From positions 1,773,165-1,837,164 of the forward strand of contig VUYV01000080.1 in the NCBI GenBank assembly GCA_008711295.1: a DNA stretch of 64,000 nucleotides, given 5' to 3'. Every line of letters begins with the position of its first letter. Position 1 is the first letter of the stretch. Origin of the DNA: Anarhynchus alexandrinus (Eukaryota > Chordata > Aves > Charadriiformes > Charadriidae). The position numbers and the translations under genes were made by a program. This document shows, in pieces, positions 30,542-41,512 of this stretch. The notes under the pieces were generated by a model, which worked only from the letters and a program-made list of their open reading frames with translations, was not told where the DNA came from and searched no databases.

Positions 30542-32838
30542 AGACGGCTATACAGCTGTACAGCGAGGGCACGGGGGGTGCGACACCGCGCTTACCAGGG
30601 ACNGCCATGCACATGGGACACCAACAGACACAAGCACAACATGCGGCAAGGACTCCTGCCAGCTCCTGCCCGGCCTCTCCCTCCTGCCAGCCCAGGGAAA
30701 GGCCCCCCTCCCTGCCCCAGGGCACTGCCAGCCTTCGGCAGCTCCACTTGGAGATCAGCAGCAGCTCCACCGGGAAGCCCAGTCCCAGCGTCCCGCAGCC
30801 CCTGGGGAGACTCACCTCCCTGCAGGGGAAGCCACGGGAAAGCTTGGGTTCCCAGGAAATTTGCTTTCAGTTTCCCTTCACCATGGCAGCCCAAAGCCGG
30901 AGCTGCTGCGGGGTCGTTGCAGCTGCTCCTCCGTGGAAGGACCCCAGTAGCACCCAGGTCCGTGGTCACCCTTCCCCTCTCAGTCCTGACCCCTGCAGCA
31001 AAGAGCTGATCCCCATCCCCAAGCTCTGCTTTAGCGCGCTCCCTTTGGTCTCCTACAGACCCCAGAGCAGTCGCAGCTCCGGTCTTGTCCCTCCCCAGGT
31101 CTTGTCCCTCCTCATTGTAGCAGAGAACACACCATCCCACAAAGACTGCCCCTCTGTGAGCACCCCGGCCCTGCTCGTGCTCTGGCTACCCGGGTGCAGG
31201 TACCGCCGGCAGCAGGCAGCTCGGCAGCGCGCACCCGGCCCAGGCTCAAAGGGCAGAGGGCAATACCCCTGGGAGGGGAGGAGAGGCGGCCATGGACTCC
31301 TGGGAGGGCAGAGGAGGGCCTGTGGTGCTCGCGGAAGGCATGGCAAAAGCAAGCAAGGGGAGGGAGCGGGAAAGCAAAGCCTGTCAGGGGTTAGTCAGGA
31401 TGGAGATCCTCACAAGCGGCCACTGGAAGAGAAGAGAGGGAAACCAGAACGATGGTGGGAAGGTCTTGTCTGAGGCCACGCTGCACAGCCGGGATCCTGA
31501 TCTCCACCACTACCACCACACCATGGCTGGGCTGGGGTTTGCCTCTCCCCTCTGGGTTCAGGGTACCCCCTCTTCCCCCCCACAGGCACAAGCCAGCTGC
31601 CTGGTATATGGTGTCCACAGCAGCCAAAGCCATGTTGCAAGCAAAAGGATGGTTTCAGGAGGGAAGGAGGAGCTGGGAGCCCCCAGGTGAGATGTGAGAC
31701 GCATCGAAGCCTTTGCCTGGGGAAGAGGAAAGGCCCGATACCACAGAAACGGCAACATCAGGAGGACAGACCTGATGCACCACAGCCTGGGCATGGGGAG
31801 AAGGCCTTTATCACGCCTGGGGGAAGCGAACCAATACACAGAGCACAAGACCTTCAGGGTGGGCTCCGAGGGGGCTGCGACTGCTCCTGGGAGACACCGA
31901 GCTGCCCCACCTCAGAGTCTCTTTGGCACTGCAGGAGGGCCCGCTAGCAGCCCACACCCCGTGAGTGCTGTGCACGGGAGAGGATGGTGCTGCCCTAGCC
32001 CAGAGGCACGGCCACGGCACGGAGGCTTTCAGCTGGGAGGGACATCGGGGACCCAGGACTTCCACCCCACCAACCCTTCCTTGTGTGCAGGGCACAGGCC
32101 AGCTGTTGTGAGTCGGGGAAGAGCTGCAGCATCCTCAGATCCTGGTCAGAGCTGTTCCCACCAGCTCTAGATCCCACCCCTACCCGCACCAGCAGCAGCC
32201 GGGGCCCATTCCTCTGCAGGGTGCTGGGGCAGAGGGGTGGACGACTGCCCCACTGCTGTCCTGCTCCGGGCTGAGGGGCACAGCACTGGTCCTCTCTGGG
32301 AGAGCGAACGTGGTCCTGGGGACCTCCCCAGGGCTGCAGGCAGGGCAGGTGTGGTGCTACCGGCTGAGCTAGAGCCCCCTCAACAGCTCCTGCCTTCATT
32401 TAAGAGGCAGGTCCCAGCTCCGGGCAGACATCTGGAGCTGGTGTCATCTCACATCCCTCTGAACAGCAGCTGCTGCTGCCACCTCCAAGCCAGTTCACAG
32501 TTCCCCACCGCTAGTCCTGTCACGTCAGCTTTCGCAGGCTCTGCAGTGATCCTCCAACACGGACGACACAGATGTGAACACAGACACATGTATGTACTCA
32601 CACACGCATTCACCCCACAAGAGTCAGAGTGGCGTTGACTTGACACATGGCTGGACACAAGGTGCCACCGCAATGCCGCTGGCCTGGCAGTTTTGTCTCT
32701 TCAGCAATTGATGGCAACAAAATGGAGCCCGGGACTATCCTGTCCACTCAGGACGGGAGAAGAATCAGGCTGACGCCACATCCTACTGCCCAGGCGGCTC
32801 CCAGTCTGCAACCCCCACGAGATCCCCAGTCTACAAGG
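30542..32838 (-). other. ATG9A 3' UTR
   Basis: This is a long stretch with no exon of its own on either strand. It runs from the ATG9A stop in its two-codon last exon to the AATAAA at 30536-30541. It contains single Ns at 30603 and, just outside, 30194. Several open frames on both strands here show no recognisable protein and no splice-supported structure. A UTR of about 2.3 kb is inferred; an upstream signal cannot be excluded. Confidence 0.6.
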
Positions 32839-35800
32839 TTATACCTGTAAGACAGAGAGGGGATGTGGCACCTACCGGGACCATCCTGTGTACATGTTTC
32901 CCCTCTCAGCCACAGCCTTCACCCTTACCTTGTGGATCTGCGGTGGAAGCTCGTCCTCCGAGCTCTCCTCTGGCACGGGCTCTGGGTGTCTCGCTGACTG
33001 CCCGTCCTCAGCCCAGCCTCCCAGAGGGAGGCGGGAGAAGTGTGATGGGGCTCTGTGTACTGTGCCCGGGTCTGCAGGAGAGGCAAGGAGGAAGATTAGT
33101 TTCCTGGGGGACTGTCAGTCTCCAGGGACAGGCAGGATGCTCGTGTCAGTCCATACAGGGCATCGGTTATGGGACTTTGACCCGGAGCTCAGACCTCTGC
33201 CCTGGCTCCGGTACCTGTGATACCACCGTATCGCCGCTGGAAGCCGGTCTGCAGTGTGGCCGTCTCCTCGGCAGGCTGCCGCGGCGAGGCGAAGGGGTAG
33301 CTGGCAGAGCGAGGGATGGGGACGGGGGCACCCCGCTGAGCGTCCAGCTCCTCGTGGGCGCTCTCCCCGCTCTCGTCACTCTCTCGCCGGTGCCAAGTGT
33401 GCCGCTCGGGCTCCAGCTGGGCGTGCTGCTTGTGCAACTGCAGGCCAAAACACGAGTGAGTCAGCTGTGTGGGAGAGCCCAGACGCCTGAACACACCCTC
33501 TCCCCGGCACTGTACACACACTGGTCTCAGCTCTCACTCACACTGGTATCGCAGTCACTCCAGACAGGGCACCCCAGTCCTGTCTGCCATGGCCCCACAC
33601 CCCTCCACCTGGCCCAGCTCCAGGCTTCTCACCTCATGCATGTAGAGTGCGTGGAGACTCATCTCGGTGGAGGCGTACTCCGACAGGATCATGCTCTGTA
33701 GCTGACCCTCCCAGGCGCTGCTCCCCGAGCTCACGGTCCTCGCATCGGCACTGCCATGGGACACACAAGTGGTGTTTGCTGTCCAGGTGCCCCCCACACC
33801 ACCCAGCCCCTCTCTGCTCTAATGCCAGGCTTGCAGAGATCCACTCCTGGGCTGGGCAGAAACAGGCCCTCTGTAGCATCTCCCCAGATGCACAAGGTGA
33901 CCAGCCCTGTGATGGCACTGACTCTTCCCTACCAGAGGCTTCCCACCACTGTGGTACCTACAGGAACACACCAGAACCCCAACACTGTCCTTTGGGGCCA
34001 GCCTAAGTACCTGGGGTGCCACCTAATCACCTCAGCACCCACTTCATAAGCACCTCTGCTTATGAACATGTCCCTTGCTCTCCCAGGCTGCAGAGACAAA
34101 TGCCACTGTGCACCCAGGACAACAGGAATGCAACTGGAAAAGGGTTTAAGGAATTGGCAAGGTGTCTGGCTGCCCCTCTGTGGCCTGCAGCTTACCCAGA
34201 GGCTGTCATGGCACTGGCGCCCCGAGGCTGGGCTCCCTCTCCATCCCTTCCCGCCGTTTGGAAGCTGCTAGGAGGCTGCTGGGCAGACTGGAGTGGGGAG
34301 AAGGAACGCAGGGCCGAGGCCACTTCGGAGAGATGGCGGGAGGCCTGTCCATCCCGGCCCATGTGGAAGCCCAGTGCCGAGGAACCCGCTATCACGTTGG
34401 CAATCAGGCTGTGAGGCTGCAGGGTTGAAAGGGAGAGAACCACTGTCCTGTGCAGACCTGGAGAACTGATCCCTGCCAGCGACAGATTACTGAGGCACCC
34501 CAGCTTGCTTGGCCCCTCTCCCCGTCACAGGGCCCCAGGACAGCCTGCTGCCCTCTCTAGAAACACAGCAGCAGTCCCAAGTAGTGCTGATCTATCACAT
34601 TTGCATCCCCAGATACAGCCCAGGCAAGGGCAAAAATGCCCAGATTATCAGTTTGCCAGCACCCAGCAAGCACCCCAAGAACACCTCGCATCCCCCCCCC
34701 AGCCTGGGCACCTCTGACTCCGACTGCAGGGACTGGATGGAGCTGAAAAGGGCGTTTTCGGGGAGCACAGCCTGCTGAGCCAGTGCCACGCTGCTGTCCC
34801 GGTGCACCCGCTCCTTCAGGAAGCCGATGAAGGCTGTGCTCTCGCGGGGCGGCTGCCACTTGGGGTTGGTGATGGCAAAGTGCATGAGGGAGAGCTCCGT
34901 CTTGCCATCCTCGGCCTGCTGGTAAATGGAGGCTTCCGTCTTTCCTGCTGACATCCACTGTGGAGCACAAGACAGGTAATGAGGGACAGGATCTGCTTTA
35001 CACCCCTGCAAGGTTTGGGAATCCTGCAACCAGTCAGGGCAAAGCACGTGACACCCAGCACAAGCTGGGCCACAGCTCCACATGTAGCAGGCGCTACACC
35101 AAAAGCCCCACACTAGTTCAACCCTCACAGCCTGGGGAAGAAGCAGCAAGCACAGCGTGTTCCACCTCCACCCCAGAACATGCATGGCTGCAAGGGAACC
35201 GGAGACGGGGACTAGTCCCAAAATACAGAGCTGAAAGCCTCGTCTTGCACTCTCCACCTCGCAGCAGGAGCGACTACAGCCAACAAATGGCTGTTCTTAA
35301 AAGCTTCCTGCCACAGTGAGTCCACCCCCTCACTAGTTCATGGCCCTGTCACTAGGGAGTCTTTCCTGACAAGTAACCTAAATTCCCAGGCACAGGAAAT
35401 AGATGGATCTCCTTTCCCTCTGCACTAGATTCTACATAATGGAAAATGCTTCCCATCTCCCTGAGGCAGCCTCTCTCCTGGGCAGAAGCAGCCCAGCTTC
35501 TTTAAGTCAGTTCTCAGTGGTCACGCTTTCTAAATGTTCAAGTATCCCCATTCTTCTCTCCTGAGGACACAGGACTCTCAGTTGTGAAGACAGGCAAGGA
35601 CATCAAATAAAGGAACAACAAAGCCTGGTTCACAAAAGATGAGGTTAATAATCACAGCTGGGCCTCAAGAGCTTTCTGGGGCTGATGGCCTGTGTTGGCA
35701 ACTGCAGATACCCATCACAGAGGGAGAGACAGGCAGCTGGGCTGTGGGCTGCCATGAGCAGCAAGTTACAGCCTCTCCTGCGTCTAAAGGACCAGACACA

Positions 35801-38800
35801 CTGGTGGAGAGCCCAGGCTGCTCTCCCGCCACCCACGGGACCTACCGCTGGGTGGCCATGCTGGCGCACGTCCATCTGGGCAAAGGAGCAGGTGTCACCC
35901 ACGCCCACCACCTCCACGGTGAAGTTGCGGAAGAAGTCAACGATGTCCAAGGACTTGGGACGCAGGCAGATGATGAGGATCAGGGGGGTAATGATGGGAC
36001 TCAGGAGCTCCTCCAGGATGAAGACCTGAGCACAGAGATGATGGGTTCAGTGCAAGCTTGAGAATGTCAAAAAACCCGCAATCCCAAAACCAGCCCCCTG
36101 CTCCAGCCCATCTTCTGGGGCAGGTTGTCTCTGAGAAAGCTGCCTTGCTCCTCTGCCAGCCCAGGAGCTGCTCAGCTCTGCAGCAGCCTCCTCCTCCTGC
36201 AGGGATGCGGGTGAGTCCCCATCCCAGCCCCTTGCAAGACAAGCTCACCGCTTTGTACTGGAAGAGCTGGGCAAACTCGTCCCTGGTCTCGTAGCGGTGG
36301 GCATTGCCCTGCCAGTGGTCAGGCATGTAGTGGATGTGCGCCAGGATGACTCGCAGCAGCTGTTCTGGGCAAAACACCAGGTGCTGGTCGGGGATGAAAG
36401 ACCTGTAGAACAGGACAGGGAAACATCACAGCATCACACCTCAGTTCCTGGGAGATCTCACCCTGGGAAGGCAGGGTGACTGGCCCGTATCACAGCTCCA
36501 CCTGTTGCCTTCATGCCCGACCCAAACCTTCCTGCCAGCCCAGCCCTGGGGTGTTGCTGTATAGCTCCAGCAACACCGCTCATATCATACAACCACTGCA
36601 CCCAAGATCATCACTACCCCCCTTTTCTCCTGCCTGCCCCTGACTCTTCCCAGCCGTGCCCTTTGAAGGGCAGATTCATGTCCACTTGCAACCAAAGAGC
36701 ATGTTTGCATGGATGGTTGTGAGCCCCACGGCTCCCCACAATGCTGCCAGGAGCACGTGAGCAGCACAGACCAACCTCACCTGCACACCGTGATGCCCAC
36801 CCCAAGCAGGGTGACTGTGGTCAGGACATGCTCGACCGCCAGCACGTCCTCATCATAGATGGTGAGAGCGATGAGCACAGCCAGGATGGAGCCAGCAAAG
36901 AAGGCCACGTTCTTGGCCACGATGGTGAGGAGCGGGGAGATAAAGCAGTTCATGTACTTGGAAGCTGGCTTGTACCCCTTGCTGAGGCGTGAGTGCAGTT
37001 CGTGGTCCAGCTCGTTGAAGTGACGGAGGTAACAGCGGCCATAGAGAGACCAGCAGCGGGCACCCAGGCTGCCCGGCTCTCGCTTCAGAATCTCCGTGTA
37101 GCTGAAGAAGGCATAGAGGATCTGCCAGATGAGGATGAGGGGGCAGAGGAGGAAGTTGGCAATGCCAATCAAGAGGATGCGAGTGCTGAGCTTCTCAGCC
37201 AGCTCCAGGCGGTTCCCAGCCCGCTTGTACTCAGCCTTCAGGCTCCACTCATTCTCAAAGAGGGAGCCGGGCCCCCAGAAGAAGATGAGCTCGAAGTTGT
37301 ATTTGAGCCCACGCGTGTAGAATACAGTGTCTCCCAGCAGGGGCAGGCGGAAGCGGATGGGCAGCAGTGACTTGTTCACCATGGCCACCATGTAGTTCTT
37401 GAAGCGGAGGATGCGGTGGTAGATGTCCAGCTCTGTCAGCTCCTTCTTGTGGATGCAGATCTGGTGCTCCTTCTGGATCTGCACGATGCGGGCCTGCACC
37501 TCCTGCCAGGTGTAGTACGGCAGGGTGGACTGGAAGGGGGCAAGCAGCAAGGTTAGGGACAGGATGTGTCCAGGGATGAAGTACATGCAGCACCAGGACA
37601 CAAGGCACCTCCCTGCACTGCTTCAGCCTGCAGCGGGCAAACCCCATACCTCGTCCCGGTGCCCTTTACCCCGAGATTAGTGCTGATGACTGTTTCCCAG
37701 CCACTCACACACCAGCTGCCTTGGAAGCATGAACACAGCTTCAGGCTCCCATGGGTCCTCCCAGAGCTGCCATTTGGAGTCAGCAGGGAAACACAAACAG
37801 GGGAAGGGACTCAAGCAGTGTTACAGAGGGAGCCTGTGGAATAGCTGGGGACAAACCAAGCCTCTTGGCTCACCCCACCTTTCTCAAGACATGGTCTCTC
37901 CTCAGAGGATGCATGCATACCTTCTGGTGTTGTGCATCAGAGCGAGGACTCTGGACTAGGATATACGTGCAAGCCTCAAACCCCATCTTTCACACACCAA
38001 TCTCCAGTGTGGTCTTCACCAACTAGGCAGCTCCGTGCCCCAGTTTCCCCCAGTAAACAAGGAAGATGACGTTGCCCATAACCCAGGGAGGTATGAGGAT
38101 ATCCTCACTTATGCCTTCTCTGTTGAAAGGCATCACAGAAAAGGCCATCACTGAAGAATAAACATATTGGGTGGCAGATGGCAGAGGCATGTGCCAGCAG
38201 GCAGAGAGGCAGGCTGGGCAGAGAGGGGTTAACACGGAATAAGTTGGCTGCTGGAGAAGAGGCTGAAAGGACACCTGTTTGGTTATGGAGGGAAGAGCCC
38301 TCTGGTACAAGTCTCTCAGAAAAGCTGTTCTCCAGAGAGGAGTGAAGGTTCTTCTCACCACCCAGTAAATGCTTTCTGCATCCCTTAGCGGCCCTGCATG
38401 CAGCCCTTGGCCCAGCTACTTACCATGGGGATTTTGAGGGCATTGATGTAGAAAGAGTGAATCTCCCAGTAGCAGCAAATGTTGTAGATAAATTTGACGA
38501 GTCGGTGGATCCAGAAAACCCCCGCTATCACCAGGATGCAAATGAGGAAGCTGTTTGCCTGGATTCTGCAAGCAAGAAGAGGCAAGTAGTGGGAGGCAGG
38601 CCCGGGCAGGTGCCCTGAGTACCTGAGAAAGTAAAAGTGGTGGCTAACATGCCCTTCGCTACTCCTACCTTGCACTGCAGACATTTGGAGGCAGGAAGGC
38701 ATCTGGCAGAGTCACCTTAATGGGCTCACTGGGATGCTGGCTGTGATTTACTGCTTTGTTGGCAAAGAGGATGTCATAATCAACACAGCTGATAAGAAAG

Positions 38801-40907
38801 GTGGTAAATGCCACCACAAAGATGAACTGCCTGTGAAAAAAAAGCAAGCAGGCATGAGGGAATCATCCTTCTGCTCTGCAAAACGTGAAGCAGCCAAGGT
38901 CATGCATCATGTAGATACATTCCCACAGCCATGGCAGCAGGAAAGCTCACGGGCACCAGTTCCTCAAAGTGGAATGCAGGTTTGGGGCATGAAAAACCCT
39001 AACAAAAGGGAGACAGGACAACTATAAAGGGAGCCCTCCCACCCATCCAGCTGCAGGACCTCAGCAAATTCCCATGGCTGCTCCCCAGCAGCTGTTACAG
39101 CCACAACACAGTGGGAACCTGCACTTACATGAGCTCAAAGATCTCTCCAATAAGCATGCAGGTGAAGCCATTCTTCTGATGCAGGTTATAAACGTGAAAG
39201 CTACAGTCAAGGAGAACAATCTAGAGACTCCTTCCGTCTGACAAAGGATGGAGAGGCTTCTGCCCCACTGGCACTTGCAGGTCCCCAGCCAAGTCTCCCT
39301 CCACCACCAATGGAAAACCTCTCCCACCCCTACTCATCAGCAAGCTGGTTCTCCACTGCAGGGAAACACACTCTGCCCAGGTAAAACACAGCTGGGATAA
39401 GAGGACTTGGCTCCATCCAAGATCCTTTCTTTCCGCAACATCCAGAGGGCAATCTGTCCCAGCACAGAGCAGAAACTCAGCCTGCCCTCAGGCCACACAA
39501 GGGTAGTTCAGGACAACACGGAGACAGGCAAAAATGTATTTAATACCCCTAGCACCTGTGACTGGTACCCCCTGCTCCTGACCCATGGTAACGTGGTTAG
39601 CATAACTAATGCCTTTTTATAAGGCAAGCAGCCATTCTCTGTGACCGAGCGGGTCACCTATTAGTTCCCTTTCCCTCGTTATCAGGCCCTGAAGGTCCTG
39701 TGAACTAAGCAGACAACCAAGCAGATTTATTCTTCCCCTCCCTACCAGCCTCAAGATTCCTGGGTGCCAGGCTGATTACTCCCTTCCGTGCCAGCCTTGA
39801 AGGCCTCAGGCACCCAGCCAAGCTGATGGTGGTGATGACCCCGTCACAGAACAGGGAAGTGTAACAGCACACAGAGCACTGTCCACAAAATCAGGGAGTT
39901 AAAAGTCCTCAGTGGGAACTTGGACCAGAACTGCTGCTGGATAGTGAGACCCAGAACCCCCCAGTAGCCAGTGATGCCCCCACCATCGTCTGCTTCCTCC
40001 AAGGATTCAGTGATCTGTATTCTTTTATGTAATTATTGAGTCTAGATTATTATTGTTATACTGATACAACAACCCACGTATTAAGGTATGACCCAATCTG
40101 CAAAGAGTCCAGGTGATTAGAAACCATAAGCTAAACAAGTTGTGCTATAAAATTCTGTACTACGCTACTTATAAAATTGTACAACACCGATTCTGCTTAC
40201 AGAAATGCTGTGCTACTCTGATTATAAATGCTATGCTATGCTAATAATAAAATCCTGTTAAGAAAATAAAGCTTTAATTATAACTACAACTTAGTACTGT
40301 TATCACTCTGCCAAGGATCCCTAAAGGAACCTGTCTGTCCCCTCAGTGTTGGGTGACAGCACTCCACAGGCATGGGGGTTCTGCCATCCCCCAGCTCCTC
40401 TGGAGCTGTGTTGTGTCCTACGGGAAGGGGCAGACGCTGTCCCAGCTCCCAGTTACACCAAACCCAGTGTGCCCACCAGCACTGAGACCCCAGAAGGCAG
40501 CAGGGTGCATCCTGCCCTGCGAAAGGATATGCGAGAGAAGAAGAGGTCCAGGTTCTCGATGTGATGCCACGGAGCTGAAGAAGAAGAAGAGCAGGGTGAG
40601 GGGTCCCAACAGGCACAGCACCATCTCNCCCCCAGCCACCTGGATCAGCCTGGATTTGCCCCCCCGCGGCCCGGACACCGCCGGTCCCCAAGGCCTCCGC
40701 CGCCTCACTCTTCCCCATCCCGCTCCCCAGCTCCCCTCAGGCTCAGGCCGCCGGCGGGGGCCAGGGCCAGGCCCCAACCCCCCGTGCCCGGTGTCGCCGC
40801 TCACACTTAGCGCCCTCGGGGACGTGGACGAGCAGATCGCCGCCGCCGGGGGGGGACTCGGTGGAGGAGCTCTCCAGGCGCTGGTACTGCGTCTCGAAGT
40901 GGGCCGG
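32839..40907 (-). CDS. ATG9A: ATG9A, autophagy lipid scramblase; expected ATG reads CCG here
   Basis: Multi-spanning scramblase of Golgi/endosomal ATG9 vesicles that seeds autophagosome membranes (family knowledge). Exons in transcript order: 40805-40907, 40531-40574, 39129-39193, 38669-38830, 38424-38565, 36781-37529, 36249-36402, 35846-36025, 34712-34957, 34196-34416, 33633-33750, 33215-33437, 32929-33071, 32839-32844; about 851 residues, all phases consistent. The start gives AHFETQYQRLESS with the YQRLE adaptor-sorting motif. The core includes HHIENLDLFF, TTFLISCVDYDILFANK, the 749-base exon with HRILRFKNYMVAMVNKSLLP and SLYGRCYLRHFNELDHEL, and FCPEQLLRVILAHIHYMPD. The last exon carries only one Val codon and TAA. 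Two oddities: intron 2 is AT-AC (U12 type), and the codon where Met is expected (40905-40907) is CCG, with no in-frame ATG nearby. The latter may be an assembly error in low-complexity GC. The gene is divergent from ANKZF1. Confidence 0.95.
39194..40530 (-). other. U12-type AT-AC intron of ATG9A (intron 2)
   Basis: The intron begins ATATCCTTT directly after the exon ending ...FFSR (TCTCGC), an exact minor-spliceosome 5' site, at plus-strand 40522-40530. It ends ...GTAGCTTTCAC before GTTTATAACCTGCATC. A branch element CTCCTTGAC lies at 39206-39214, with its branch A about 13 bases from the end. The flanking exons join in phase 0 to give LFFSR|VYNLHQ. Inside the intron there are no exons. An AT-rich stretch at about 40020-40300 could be a worn repeat. 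Confidence 0.93.
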
Positions 40908-41512
40908 GGCGGGGCCCCGCGCCGCCGCCACCACCGGCCCCGGCCCCGGCCCGGCCCCGGCCCGGCCCGCTCGGCCCCCGCCCCGCGACTGGCGGCCGCG
41001 CCGCCCAATGGCAGTCGCGGGGCGGGACGGGGGACGGCCAATGGGAAGGCGGGAGGGCGGGAGGCCGAGCTGAGCCTAGCGGCGGCCCGTAGGCAGGGAG
41101 GATGTGACGTACATCAGCTGAGTGGCGCTTCCGGGCCGGGGCGGCAGCGGCTGCACGTGAGTGACGGGGCGCGCGCCCCCGTTGCTGGCGGGGGGAATCA
41201 CGGGGGCGTAGCAGCTTTGGGCCGGGGTTACGGCTGGACAGGGGGAATCCCGGGGATAACGGCCCCGGTGGACTAACGGCGTGTGGGGGGCGGAGGGTCC
41301 CTGGGGCAGCGGCCGCGGGAGGGTCCCAGCCGTAAGGAGGGCTCGGTCGGGGGGAGAGAGGTGGGCCTGTGGGGCGGGGACCCCCGTGGCAGGCGGGGAG
41401 AGGGACCCCGGGGAGGGGCGGGGACCCGTCCGGTCACCCGCGGGTGGTTCTCGCTGCCCCCGGGGCCAGGCCCGTCGCTCAGGCGCTATCCCCTCCGCTG
41501 GGAGCAGGAGCG
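40908..41512. promoter_or_regulatory. Divergent CpG-island promoter of ATG9A and ANKZF1
   Basis: This GC-rich interval separates ATG9A exon 1 from the ANKZF1 ATG at 41513. It has CCAAT motifs at about 41005 and 41038, a CRE-like TGACGTAC near 41105, and an ETS-like CTTCCGGG near 41129. There is no TATA box. The leftmost part (40925-40980) is a low-complexity CCGGCCC array in which the ATG9A start region may be misassembled. Confidence 0.65.

Noticed and set aside
29526..30543. Long opposing open frames around the gap at 29932-29979
   Set aside because: They arise from GC-rich stop-poor sequence plus Ns. The region is ABCB6 upstream DNA.
40353..41276. 307-codon plus-strand open frame over the ATG9A/ANKZF1 promoter
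   Set aside because: It overlaps ATG9A exons 1-2 in antisense and the CpG island. It has no splice support and no recognisable domain.
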